From: Flavobacteriales bacterium
GTDB taxonomy: Bacteria > Bacteroidota > Bacteroidia > Flavobacteriales_F > PHOS-HE28
NCBI GenBank assembly: GCA_016703005.1
Contig: JADJCX010000031.1
Span: forward strand, 1-64,000
Length of the DNA: 64,000 nucleotides
Direction: 5' to 3'
Shown piece by piece: positions 10,331 through 19,991 of this stretch. The position numbers and the translations under genes are program-made. Below the pieces are notes generated by a model. The model saw only the letters and a program-made list of their open reading frames with translations, searched no databases and was not told the origin of the DNA. How positions within the stretch are numbered: the stretch's first letter is position 1; each line of letters opens with the position of its first letter.

Positions 10331-11562
10331 CTATCCGTTTTGGTTGTTGAGGTTCGCGCAGCATGCGCACGGCCATGAAGCCCACGATGCCGAGCACTGC
10401 GACAAGTCCAGCCCAGATCCACCAGCGCGATGGCGCAAGGGACGGGCCTGCTTCCGGCGTTGCCGCCAACGCAATGAGAGGGCCGTGCTCGATGGTGGCA
10501 ATGGGTTCAGGCAGCTTGTCTTTGAAGTGGATCAGGTCGTAATGAGGCGATGACCTCTTCGTATCGCCGGTAGTGAGCGCGTAACGCATGCCGGATTGGA
10601 GTTCGGCGATGAGCGTACGCTTGCGTTGACGGTATTCGAGCCTTGCAATCTTCAGCGGTTGATCATCGCCGTTGTGGATCACAATGTTGAATGTGTCCAT
10701 TCGAAGCGCACGGAAAGCTGGCGACCAAGCTTGGTTCGGGCCTATTGGAAAATCTCGACGCGCCTCGTGGCAACTCAAGGGGCATGCGCGCGTTGATCTT
10801 TTCAGAGGCACTTCAATGTAGCATTGGCGCTGATACCGCCGGTCCTCAACCACGATGTCCAGCCCATCCATGGCAATCTGCATGGGCTGTGTACAACCAA
10901 GCAAGTACGCCCGCGGAGTCGGTTCTTGTCCATGGCATGGAAACACCTTGCATCCCCGCAGAACGATTTCGTGTAGCCTTCTTCCATTTCACCGAAAGCA
11001 CCAGGAGAGGAGCTGAAAGGGAGTCGTTAATCGCAAGCCGGTAGTAGCCGTAATCATTCTTGGGCGCATATAAGATTCGCATGGTATAGGTGCTCTCCGG
11101 ATCGCCGGTTAGGTCAGAGTCGTTCACCCCTTAATGAAGTACCAATGTTCGCCGTCATAACTCCCCCCTCAGGTCCAACTCCTTTGTGACAATGGGCATT
11201 CTTGAACTGGAGGTGGATCACCCTCGGTAATAAAATCTGGAGAGGGGGAACAAAATCAACAATTGTGCGTCGGGGACCACTTTCGTTCCGGGCACTTCAA
11301 AATCGATCAGCGTATCGGAAAAGGTGTCGTGGTCGCCAAACTCTACCAGCCAAGGAACCTCCTGTCCTTCTTCGTTCATTATTCTGAGATTCCGAGAATT
11401 GCTTTGGGACCTCCCCACCATCTCCGGCGACAACACGATCCGGTACACGCCCGCCTTCTCAACAGCAGGCAACTCCGCCTTCCACTGCTGCGCGAACGAA
11501 TGCGAAAGGCCCAGTGCTAACACCGCCGCCACTACGCCCCGCCAGCTGCCCCACTGCTTCAT
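10331..11562 (-). CDS. DUF3999-like membrane-anchored protein, frameshifted
   Basis: Start ATG 11562 overlaps the DUF2339 stop by 4 bp (ATGA). A signal peptide 'GVVAAVLALGLSHSFA' is followed by 'YRIVLSPEMVGRSQSNSRNL' and 'MNEEGQEVPWLVEF', the opening strand pattern of DUF3999 proteins, which normally sit directly downstream of DUF2339 genes. The middle is broken near 11210, 11000 and 10850, but the pieces 'YYRLAINDSLSAPLLVLSVK', 'PMQIAMDGLDIVVEDRRYQ' and 'ALRMDTFNIVIHNGDDQPL' are in order. A C-terminal anchor ('WWIWAGLVAVLGIVGFMAV') follows. The exact stop is uncertain because the last readable frame runs on past 'REPQQPKR'; a stop near 10331 would need one more frame change. Role unknown; probably an envelope protein working with DUF2339. 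Confidence 0.6.
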
Positions 11563-14079
11563 GGCTTCACCGCTTCACTGTTCTTGTCCTCGTCCACGAA
11601 CAAGCCCTTCAGCTTGTTGTACATGAAGCTGACCACCAACAGCAGGATGCCCAAGCAGATGAATGCCGCCACCTTGCCGCCTTCGCTGATGCCGCGCAGA
11701 TCCACGAGGAACAACTTCAGGGGCGTGATGCCGAAGAGCACAAGCGCGATCACGCGCACTGTCTTCAGCTTGGTGCGCATACCATACCACATGAACAGGA
11801 ATGAGCCGATGCCCCAGAGGATCGGGTAGCCAGCACGGCGTGCATTGTTGAGTGTGAGGTAGTGCGCCTCTTCAGCGGAGTAGTTGGCCCACAACATCGC
11901 GTGGTCAAGTTCCTGGCTGGCCATCACAACCAGGAAAAGGCACATGGACCAGAGGTAGGCGTTCCACAAACCCGAAGGTCGTGGCAGGACAAGTCTCGCC
12001 TGCTGTGCAACACGCACCACCACCGCGACACCCAATACGAGTCCGATGTAATGGATACCAAAACCGCGTGCCGATGCGGTCAGCATTTCCTTCAAGCTGT
12101 CGCCGCTGGCTTCATAGAAGGTCGTCACGTAGCCGATGAGCGCGAGGATGCTAAGTCCGAAGACAACGACACGCACCTGCTTGCCCGCGCGCCGTGTGAA
12201 GAGGTCGAGGCCCAACACATAGGCCAGCGTGAATGCCATGGTGATCATGCGCACACCATCGACGCTAAGGAAGCGCGCGCTTTGGTTGCGCAGTTCCAAT
12301 AGATTGACGAGATAGCCTAGGGTGACAGCGAGCACGAGCGCTCCGTTCGCACATGAACGGATACTGATAGCAGGAAGCACATCGCGTTCGTCCTTCTCTC
12401 GGCGGAAGAGCAAGTGCAAGCCGACCATGCACACCACCACCACCATGCCCGTGATCCAACCGGGATTGATGATCGGTCGCAGCTCCGGGCGCAGAATGCT
12501 GTAGAAGGCATCGAGGTCCATGACCAAGCTGATGACGGCCAACACGGCTACGAGCACGCTGCCACGCGCCACCATGGGCTGTGCGGCGCGTTGTGAGAAC
12601 CACAACAAAAGCACTGCCTCTGCCGCCCAGAAGATCGTGATGGTGTAGCCTTCCAGTTGCACCGGCACCGCAAGCGTGCAGAACGTCAGCGCCAGGCCAA
12701 TGAGAAGCAGCACCAAGTTCCGCGGCACCTGCTTCCTGCGATAGAAAACGAAGGCGAACACAATGTGGAACAAGCCAAGTGCAGCAGTGAAAAGTCCGGT
12801 CCATTTCTGCATCGGGTAGCTCGGTGCATCGGTGAGGAAGTGCATGCCCACGGCGTAATACGTGGCGGTATTCCCGATCAACAACGCGAACTCCAACGGC
12901 CGGAACTTCAGGTTGTAGCGCAGGTTGTAACCCACCGCCATGGCGAAGAACACCAAGTGGAAACCAGTGGCGAAGAGGAAGCCCCACTTCCACGGTCGTG
13001 GCACCAGATCCGTGTAGGGGTCGATGGCCCATGCACCGAAGAGCAGCAGTGTGAGCCCGTATGCAACAAGGTGGACAATGTTCCAGCGCTTCAACAACGC
13101 AAGCACCAGCATGCCCACATTGAGGATCAACAAGTAGGAGAAGAGCACCTTGAAGTTCCCCTCTCCGTCGCTTACCATGAAAGGTGCAGCGAACCCGCCG
13201 ATCAATGCGATCACTGCCAGCTCCCGGCGATCATAGGCAATGGAGAACACGACAGCGAGCGCAGTAATGACCACCATGATCGCGAACGCCTGTGTTTGCG
13301 TGAACATGTCATCGTACGAGCGGTAGGCGATGGCAATGGTGAAGTACAGAACACTGATACCACCGGCCACCAGCACCGAACTGAACGCCCGCAACTTCAA
13401 CCGTAACCGGTGCGCGATGAACATCAGCACACCCCCGGAAGCAACACCGATCAGAACGCGGCCCACTTCGTTGATGTAGTTCTTGCCTCAACAGAAAACC
13501 AAGCCCCAACACCAACACCGCGATGCCGATCTTGTTGATGAGGTTCTCACCGATGAACTTCTCCAGATCGGGGTTGCTATCGAGGAACCGCTCCCATGCG
13601 CCCTTCTGCGGAGGTGGCGGAGGTGTGCGCGGTGGTGCCGGTCGGGCAGGCTCCATCACGACCTGTCGAGGGGCATCTGCGGCGATCCGCTCTGAGAGCG
13701 GCGCCGGCTCGGAGATCACGATGCGCGGTGGTGGCTGCGCGGATGGTGGCGTTTCCACTTTCGGCTTAGGCGCGACTTGCGCAGGACCTGTTTCCGGTGC
13801 GTGGAAAACGCGCGGCCCGGGCTCGCGCATCCCAGCATACCACGGATCGCCAGTAGCTGTTATCGGCGGCATGGTCGGCGCTGGCGGTGCTTGCGGCGGC
13901 GGTTGTCCCGCAGATGCCGTAGGCGTGGTACGGTCCGTGAGCGCCTTGCGCAGCACGGCCACTTCCTTCCGCAGTTCATCGAGTTGCCGGACGATGCTGC
14001 CAGTGCGCGATGCCGTGATGATCGCGAGGATCAATAGCGCGATGGGGATCAGCGCAACAAGAACGAGTGCTCCTTCCAT
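11559..14079 (-). CDS. DUF2339 multi-spanning membrane protein, one frameshift
   Basis: From ATG 14079 a short TM and coiled region ('LALTDRTT'-type leader after 'QLDELRKEVAVLRKALTD') is followed by a long Pro-rich linker, then 'FIGENLINKIGIAVLVLGLG', the characteristic entry into the DUF2339 membrane domain. A frame change near 13480 joins this to the remaining 630 residues, which contain more than 15 hydrophobic helices, for example 'AVVFSIAYDRRELAVIALIG' and 'LALTFCTLAVPVQLEGYTI'. It ends in a charged cytosolic tail after 'GILLLVVSFMYNKLKGLF'. Total about 840 residues, in the range of the family. It is coupled to the DUF3999 gene by a 4-bp overlap. The family has no established function. 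Confidence 0.8.
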
Positions 14080-14124
14080 TGGGGGGGTTGCGCCAAACTA
14101 AGCAGCGGCGGCGGAAGTCGCGGA

Positions 14125-14751
14125 TCAGCCCTTAGCCAGCTGCTTCAGCACCTTCTCCACCCGCTTGACCTTGGCGGCCGTGGGCAGGTCCTGCAGCCGC
14201 AGCGACAGGATCTCCGTCACATCTTTCACTGCACCGCCTTTCGCGACCGGTGCAACCAACTCGGCGTACATCGGCAACTGGTTCACAGGTGCGCTGCGTA
14301 GTTGTTCGAGCAGCAATGGAATAGTGGTCTTCGCGAAGCGTTCCTCGCCGGCCAACTTCACCAATGCCTTCACGGCGTGGTCGCGTGTGATGACGCTGCC
14401 CTTGTCGACGGCTGCCATGATCTGCGGCAGCATCATGTACACGGCTTCGGGCTTCACGGCGGTGATGGTGTCGATCGCACACATGGCGCCCCACACCATC
14501 CCGTTGTCCGGACTGGTCAACAGGTTCTTGAATTGAGCAAGGAAGGGCGCGATCAATTCGGGTGCACGACCGCCCACCTCGTACAGTGCCTTAAGCGCAT
14601 CGCTCTTAAGCACTTTGTTCTTCCCGTTCAACAGGTCCACCAGTTCGCGCACACCGGCAACGTTCTTCTCTGCCACGATGGCTTCCGCCAACGCGATGTT
14701 CGGCTGCTCATCGGTGCGTCCGAGCGCGGAAGCGAGCTGTTCGGTAACCAT
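14125..14751 (-). CDS. HEAT-repeat-like protein
   Basis: A 208-residue protein starting 'MVTEQLASALGRTDEQPN'. It is wholly alpha-helical, with repeating pairs such as 'GVRELVDLLNGKNKVLKSDA', 'LKALYEVGGRAPELIAPFL', 'MVWGAMCAIDTITAV' and 'TRDHAVKALVKLAG', the pattern of HEAT/armadillo scaffolds. The start codon overlaps the stop of the upstream TfoX-like gene by one base (TGATG), so the two are translationally coupled. No catalytic motif is visible, and a protein-binding role is inferred only from the fold. DUF2339 begins 45 bp downstream on the same strand. Confidence 0.7.
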   Translation of the reverse strand: MVTEQLASALGRTDEQPNIALAEAIVAEKNVAGVRELVDLLNGKNKVLKSDALKALYEVGGRAPELIAPFLAQFKNLLTSPDNGMVWGAMCAIDTITAVKPEAVYMMLPQIMAAVDKGSVITRDHAVKALVKLAGEERFAKTTIPLLLEQLRSAPVNQLPMYAELVAPVAKGGAVKDVTEILSLRLQDLPTAAKVKRVEKVLKQLAKG

Positions 14752-15164
14752 CAATTGCGCTTTACAGTGGCCTTCGTCTTCGGTGCGGATGAAGCGCTCT
14801 TGGCGGCCCGCGATGCATCGGGACGCGGACGCTTCTTCGGCAACCCCTTCACGTATTCCAGCGCAAGCCTCACCCACTTCTCCATCGCCTTCGGGTTCTC
14901 CACGGCATCGGCATCCACAAAAAGAAACCCCTTCATATCGCCTTTGCCGAAGGTCATCGGTTTCGCGCCGGGCCATTTGCTGATCTCGGCATGTCGCGCC
15001 TTGTCGAACCGCGTCATGAAGTCGCCTTTGTTGGTGATACCAACGCTCATGTTGCCATTGACCATGAATGCCACGCCGCCGAACATCTTCTTGTGTTCGG
15101 GTTTTGCGCCCTGTGCTTTCAGTGCTTCCGCAATGCGTTGCTCGAAGAGAGGATCGTGCGCCAT
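14751..15164 (-). CDS. TfoX N-terminal-domain protein
   Basis: 137 residues from ATG 15164 ('MAHDPLFEQRIAEAL'). The region 'KKMFGGVAFMVNGNMSVGI' followed by 'FMTRFDKARHAEISKWPGAK' and 'GFLFVDADAVENPKAMEKWV' matches the TfoX/Sxy N-terminal domain. The second, C-terminal TfoX domain of competence regulators is absent and is replaced by a basic tail rich in Lys, Arg, Ser and Ala. Stand-alone versions of this domain are common in Bacteroidota and are not known to regulate competence. Coupled to the HEAT-like gene downstream. Confidence 0.8.
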   Translation of the reverse strand: MAHDPLFEQRIAEALKAQGAKPEHKKMFGGVAFMVNGNMSVGITNKGDFMTRFDKARHAEISKWPGAKPMTFGKGDMKGFLFVDADAVENPKAMEKWVRLALEYVKGLPKKRPRPDASRAAKSASSAPKTKATVKRN

Positions 15165-15261
15165 TTGGAACAAGCAGGACAACGACAAGTGGGACGCTGT
15201 GAAGGTGTGAAGAAGAAACGGATACTGAACAACGCTTAGGAGCGATGATGTCAACCGCGCA

Positions 15262-15531
15262 ACCCAGCCAGCCCAGGTTGTTGCGTGCGTCCGCGATGGA
15301 CTTGGCATCCTTGATCCGCTCGGCGAGGGCAAGGCCTTGCTCGCCGTAGTACAGGGCGCTGTCCGGCTGCGAGCGTGTGAGGTTGAAGCAGAGCTTGACA
15401 AGGATCTGCGCGCGGGTGGTGTCCGCAAGATCCTCGGACAAGGCGGCCCGCAGATCGGGAGCGAGCGTGGGGTCCTGGGCGACACTAGGGACCGCGAAGA
15501 GGGTCAACACAACCAGGAGCAGCGCACGCAT
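15262..15531 (-). pseudogene. N-terminal fragment of a TPR sensor/regulator
   Basis: About 90 residues from 15531: a signal peptide ('MRALLLVVLTLFAVPSVAQ') and the first TPR-like helices ('TRAQILVKLCFNLTRSQPDS', 'ALYYGEQGLALAERIKDAKS', 'IADARNNLGWL'). This is how TPR-containing sensor kinases of Bacteroidota begin, and it resembles the start of the kinase at 24661-26451. After 'NNLGWL' the homology stops and no frame continues it before the TfoX-like gene. The frame stays open into the HEAT gene by chance. It looks like a truncated remnant or the edge of a deletion. Confidence 0.45.
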
Positions 15532-15625
15532 CGGCGTGAAGATCGGTCGCTTCCGACGAACCCCGCCACCGCATCACCGGCAGCGGCTTCATGCAGGTGC
15601 GGTAACCACATGCCAAGACCAGCGC

Positions 15626-16381
15626 CTACTTCTTCCACTTCTTCAGGATGATGATCCACGCACCTACGCAACAGGCAATGATCACACCCAGCATCAGTGG
15701 ATCGAATGCCTTGTGGAAGAACACGTTGAAGAAGGTGATGTTGACCACGAAGTGGAAACAAGCGCTCGAGCCGATGGACCGCGTGAGCACCGCCACCTGC
15801 CCGATGCCCCAACTACCAAGGACCAAGGTGCCGAAGAACATCACGTTGGCGAGAACGTCCGTGTTCTCCAGGAAGCTGAGGTGCCAGAAGTACCACAGCC
15901 CGCCGATGACGACGATCTTCAACCATGGCCGAAGTGCGCCCAACTCCTGTTGCAAATAGCCGCGCCAACCGTACTCCTCCATGACGCAGTAGCCGAGCAC
16001 TGCGAGCGTTGCCACGGCCCCGAACAGATGAACGTTGATGCCAAAGCTGTTCCTGACACCGATCATGGTGATGAGGACGAATGGCACCAGTGCCATGAGC
16101 AGGACCGCCCTGCGCGACGAGCCCCAGAACGTGACCTCAACCGACCGCACCTGCTTCAGTGCATGGAGGCCGACCAGCGCACCTATGAACACGCCGCTCC
16201 CTTCCAACAGGTTCCTGATGATCAGGTAGCCCAAGCCCGACCACGAGCCAAGACGAGTGTTCAACTCGAACAGGTCGAAACGGAACAGGTTGGAGACCAC
16301 GAAGGCAATGCCATAGAAGAGGAGGATCCGCACCAAGCTTACCTTATGGGTACTGGGTTGATGTGAAGCGGAGACCTCCAT
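15626..16381 (-). CDS. CPBP-family intramembrane metalloprotease
   Basis: 251 residues with about seven hydrophobic helices. The diagnostic motifs of the CPBP (CAAX protease/bacteriocin-processing) family are present: EExxxR as 'EEYGWRGYL' (E135, E136, R140), FxxxH as 'WYFWHLSF' (H167), and HxxxN as 'CFHFVVN' (H210, N214). These residues form the membrane-embedded active site. Bacterial members are of mostly unknown substrate, and some confer self-immunity to bacteriocins. No bacteriocin-like gene is next to it. Intact, unlike most neighbours. Confidence 0.88.
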   Translation of the reverse strand: MEVSASHQPSTHKVSLVRILLFYGIAFVVSNLFRFDLFELNTRLGSWSGLGYLIIRNLLEGSGVFIGALVGLHALKQVRSVEVTFWGSSRRAVLLMALVPFVLITMIGVRNSFGINVHLFGAVATLAVLGYCVMEEYGWRGYLQQELGALRPWLKIVVIGGLWYFWHLSFLENTDVLANVMFFGTLVLGSWGIGQVAVLTRSIGSSACFHFVVNITFFNVFFHKAFDPLMLGVIIACCVGAWIIILKKWKK

Positions 16382-16565
16382 GGTTCAATGACTGCAATGG
16401 GTTCGCGGAAAGGCCTCGGCACACTCAGTGCGCGAACTTCGTTCAAGCTGCTGCTTCACGAACAAGTAGTGCGAACTATCGTGATACCTGAACTCACCGA
16501 CGAAGTTGACGCCGTTGCTTCGGTAGCTGGCTGGGTTGATAGCCCAGGCAACAGATCATGCCTGA

Positions 16566-17771
16566 TCACTTCCGCATCGGCATCACCTTCCCATAGGTGA
16601 GCGAACGCCACAGCCATTCCATCGGCCCGAACTGGAAGCGCTTCAGCCACCAATGGCTGTAGAGCACTTGGAGGATGAACACAACAACGGCTAAGGACTC
16701 GAAAGTGATCGGACTTACGCGCGCACCCCAGCCGAGGCCCATGCCCGTGAAGAGCCAAAGGGCGATGATCGTTTGCATCAGGTAGTTGGTGAGCGCCATG
16801 CGACCGGCTGGTGCGAGCACATGCAGGATGCGTTGCGCACGCTCACCAGTCCACAAGAGTGCGAAGCCTGCCGCATAGGCCAACGCGAGCGGTACCACGC
16901 TGAACGCGTATGCGGCGGTATGCACCAGGCCGATCAGCTCCGGCACGTGCCCGAAGTGCAGCTCGCTCCACCACAAGAGCACGGAGCACGGCAGGCCGAT
17001 GATCGCGCCGATCAACGCGACCTTTCGCAACAACGTGCTATGAGCGGATGGATCACGGAAGATCCCCCGACGTGTCACCCACAAGCCGAGCAGGAAGAGT
17101 GCGAACACTTTCGGAATGCGGTTGGTGCCGATCAATCCCTCGATCCGCCAGATCCATCCACCATGCTGCCATACCATGAACTCCTTCCACCCACCATCGG
17201 GCACATAGTGCGCAGGGATCCCACCTTCGAACCCGAACGACTTGTCTTCGGCAAGTGCGGCGGCGTGAATGGGCGCGGCCGGTGCGAAGCGCCCGTCGCT
17301 GAGCACGGTGGAGGCATCCAATAGGATGGGCGAGAGCAACAACGCGACAGCGATGATCACCAACGAGCGATCGCGCACGTGACGGAACAGTGGAAGTAAC
17401 ATCCCGAGCACGGCATAGAGGAAGAGGATGTCGCCCTCCCAGAGAAGGCGCATGTGCATGGCGCCGATCAAAGCAAGCACCAGCATGCGCCGTAAGAAGC
17501 GCGGCATGGCCTCCGCGCCTTTTCCCAAGAACAACCCGAAGCCGATACCGAAGAGCAACGAGAAGATCGAGTAGAACTTGCCGTCGATGAGCACGAAGTG
17601 GAACGCGTTCATGGTCGCGTCCAAGAACGCACCCGGCAGCTGGGCTTGTTCCTTCTCCGGCAGGAATACCCAGTACGAGAGCCCGGTATAGTTGGCCAAT
17701 GCGATGCCCAATAGCGCGAAGCCGCGAAGAGCGTCGAGGAGGTGCGCTCGATCAGCTGCGGGTGCGCTCAT
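16566..17771 (-). CDS. DUF418-family membrane protein
   Basis: 401 residues beginning 'DRAHLLDALRGFALLGIALA', the classic first helix of the DUF418/YeiB family (R-x2-x2-D-x-LRGFALxGI). Further marks are 'FYSIFSLLFGIGFGLFL', 'RRMLVLALIGAMHMRLLWEG', 'DILFLYAVLGMLLPLF', and near the end 'ILHVLAPAGRMALTNYLMQ', the conserved 'GRMALTNYL' of the C-terminal DUF418 domain. Inner-membrane protein of about ten helices, proposed transporter, function not established. About 180 bp without a gene separate its stop from the CPBP start at 16381; I see nothing notable there. Confidence 0.88.
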   Translation of the reverse strand: MSAPAADRAHLLDALRGFALLGIALANYTGLSYWVFLPEKEQAQLPGAFLDATMNAFHFVLIDGKFYSIFSLLFGIGFGLFLGKGAEAMPRFLRRMLVLALIGAMHMRLLWEGDILFLYAVLGMLLPLFRHVRDRSLVIIAVALLLSPILLDASTVLSDGRFAPAAPIHAAALAEDKSFGFEGGIPAHYVPDGGWKEFMVWQHGGWIWRIEGLIGTNRIPKVFALFLLGLWVTRRGIFRDPSAHSTLLRKVALIGAIIGLPCSVLLWWSELHFGHVPELIGLVHTAAYAFSVVPLALAYAAGFALLWTGERAQRILHVLAPAGRMALTNYLMQTIIALWLFTGMGLGWGARVSPITFESLAVVVFILQVLYSHWWLKRFQFGPMEWLWRSLTYGKVMPMRK

Positions 17772-17795
17772 GGTGTGAAGAACGACAATACTCCA

Positions 17796-19050
17796 TCACC
17801 GCGAACGCGGCTGTTGTTGCGTCCAACAATGCACGCCTCCTCCTTGCCAGTTGATGGCCCGTGGATCCACTTGCACGACGGTGCGATCGGGGAAATGCTC
17901 ACGAAGGATGGAACGCACACGTTCGTCCTTCTCCTTCATCGAAGCCGGTAGGCCCTCATGCCAATAGGCCGGAACGAATACGCGGCCATTGGTGACGAGC
18001 AGGTTCAGATAGCTGGCCGCAGGGATGTAGTGGATGCTGTCGCCCGGCGAGAGGTCCGCGTACTTCGTGAGCAACCAACGACCATAGCTCTTCGCGGTGT
18101 CCACTACCGCGTGATGGAACTCCACATCCGGTGTGGGCACCTTCACCACGTTCAAAGACCGGCCATCGTGATCGCGGAACTGCTCAAGGATGCGCAGGTT
18201 CACTTCCATGCGCTGGCGCGTGATGAGCTGCACACTGTCGGTGAGGTCCGTCTCATCCGGCCAGGCGATCAGTACCGTGCTGTCGTTCACGAAGCGGCAG
18301 AACTCATCCACATGGCCACCAGTGCCTTGGTTGAACACGTTGCCGTGGATGCGCGGCGCCAAGTACCACATGTCATCGGCCGGTCCCTCCTTCAACCAGA
18401 TGATGGACCGCACACCGAACACGCGCTTCAGTTCGTGCTCCATGCTGTCGCGGCTCCAGCCGGGGTTGCGTTGCATGGCCACAGCTTCCACTTGCAACAG
18501 CGTGCCCGCGCCGTTGACTTCCACCGCGCCGCCTTCAATGACCATGTTGCTGTGCACCACGGGAAGACCAAGCCGTCGCGCGACCATGGTGGGAAGCTGT
18601 CCTCATAAGCCAGCAGAGCGGGTGGTGTCTCGATGATGTTCGCTTGATCGCCATAGTAGTTCCAGTCGGGATCGAGCACGGCCAGCGAACCATCGCGCTT
18701 GCGCAGGAAGATCGGACCGGCATCGCGGACGGTCGGGCCCGGCATGGTGTCGCTCAAGAGCTCGATCCGGTAACGGTTGCGGGGATGCCCAGGCTGTCCC
18801 AACGAAGTGCGATAGACTTGGCCACGCTGTCGCCTTCCACTGCACAAACGACAAGCGTCGCTGTATCCATTGCCAGCACCACCTTGTCCAGCACCGTGTC
18901 CGTTACGTCGCCATAGTAGCTGAACCAGACGGCCCCGTGCGGCTCCCATTCAGCGGGAAGGACGTACTCAGGTGGGTTCTCCCGCGGAGCGGAACACGCC
19001 GCGAACAAGCACGCCACAAGGATGGGGAAAGCACTTCGTGTATTCCGCAT
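17796..19050 (-). CDS. Agmatine deiminase / PAD-family lipoprotein, frameshifted
   Basis: The start at 19050 gives a lipoprotein signal ('FPILVACLFAAC', lipobox LFAAC). 'EYVLPAEWEPHGAVWFSYYG' is the N-terminal guanidino-group site of the agmatine deiminase/porphyromonas-type PAD fold. 'TVRDAGPIFLRK' and 'DPDWNYYGDQ' give the RDxGP and WNxxG motifs, 'VIEGGAVEVNGAGTLL' the GG strand, 'GGHVDEFCRF' the catalytic His-Asp, and 'GGGVHCWTQQQP' the catalytic Cys. Two frame changes, near 18780 and 18600, are needed. The family hydrolyses guanidino groups (agmatine, peptidyl-arginine). A lipid anchor places this one in the envelope rather than the cytosol. It starts 32 bp after a secreted HExxH protein gene. 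Confidence 0.78.
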
Positions 19051-19082
19051 GGAATGCCGGTGGGATCCAAGAGGAGAGACCA

Positions 19083-19979
19083 TCACCACTTGGTCATCAC
19101 TTCGGCCACGCTCGGATGCACCTTTTCGCGCAGTAGCTCAGCCAACGCGGCGTCATCCAATTTGCCATTTGGCAACGTAAAGCCCTCCCAGAATTTCCGC
19201 AGGACGATCGCGCCACCACGGTCGTAGATGGAGGCTGCGGCGCTGTGCCACCGACATTGGTACCAGCCGTAGTTCGTGGGATGCTGGCTGGCGATCAACT
19301 CGTAGTTCGCTTCGAGTTCCGGCAGTGTAGTGAACTGGAAGTCCTGCGTGCCACGCGCGACCACCATGCGCGGAAAGACCGTGAGCGCCGGAAGCAGATC
19401 GGGCCTCTCGGCTGCAATGAAGGTGTGCAGGAACACGTTCGCGAAGAGCTCGCCCAACCAAAGCCGTGGGAAGTCCACGGGGCGTTGCAGATGGTACAGA
19501 TGGGCAAGCTCATGCAATACCAGCAGGTCGAAGAAAGGTTGCATGCTCAAGCCACCATCGGGTGTGCCATAGGCGCTGCGCACTTGTATAACGAGGTCCT
19601 CTGGCAGCTGCGCCGTATCTGGAACAAAGCTGCGCCAGAAGTCGTTGTCCTCGGCGGCGAGCACCAAGGTGGTATCGCGCACGGGATGCGGCATGCCATA
19701 CACCGGGAATGCCGTATGCGCGCTCCAGTCGACCTGGGCCAGCACCTTCAGTTGCAGCGCTGGGATGAAGTCCATTTGACCATCCATGTACACCATGGTG
19801 CGCTCGCACAATTGAGCCATCGCGCGCGCCCGTTCTTCATGGCCCGCACTATAGAGCACGGTGAAGGAGAAACCGTCGAGGCGCTGTAGCGCATTCACAC
19901 CTTGTTCCGCGTTCTGCCCGCTGGCAGGGTCGATGCACAGAACCAGTGCGACGAGTGTCATCCAATGCTTCATGCGCAT
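19083..19979 (-). CDS. Secreted HExxH metallopeptidase-like protein
   Basis: 298 residues with a Sec signal ('WMTLVALVLCIDPASG'). The zinc-binding motif HELAH is at residues 156-160, followed by 'LYHLQRPVDFPRLWLGELFA'; Glu177 in GELFA could be the third ligand, as in gluzincins. Upstream, 'FTVLYSAGHEERARAMAQLC' and 'ALQLKVLAQVDWSAHTAFPV' form the beta-rich N-terminal half. The starting Met could be residue 1 or 3; the sequence TACCTTC directly precedes the ATG. It is the first gene of a pair with the deiminase-like lipoprotein. Substrate unknown; it may also be an inactive family member, but all ligand positions are present. Confidence 0.7.
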   Translation of the reverse strand: MRMKHWMTLVALVLCIDPASGQNAEQGVNALQRLDGFSFTVLYSAGHEERARAMAQLCERTMVYMDGQMDFIPALQLKVLAQVDWSAHTAFPVYGMPHPVRDTTLVLAAEDNDFWRSFVPDTAQLPEDLVIQVRSAYGTPDGGLSMQPFFDLLVLHELAHLYHLQRPVDFPRLWLGELFANVFLHTFIAAERPDLLPALTVFPRMVVARGTQDFQFTTLPELEANYELIASQHPTNYGWYQCRWHSAAASIYDRGGAIVLRKFWEGFTLPNGKLDDAALAELLREKVHPSVAEVMTKW

Positions 19980-19991
19980 GAAGGTACGTGG

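Noticed and set aside
15626..16381. Bacteriocin immunity or abortive-infection system around the CPBP gene
   Set aside because: No bacteriocin precursor, transporter or defence gene is adjacent; CPBP proteins alone are common housekeeping membrane proteases.
19245..19889. Long plus-strand open frame opposite the HExxH protein gene
   Set aside because: Codon-shadow of a well-supported minus-strand gene with a signal peptide and zinc motif; its own translation has no recognisable domain and biased composition.
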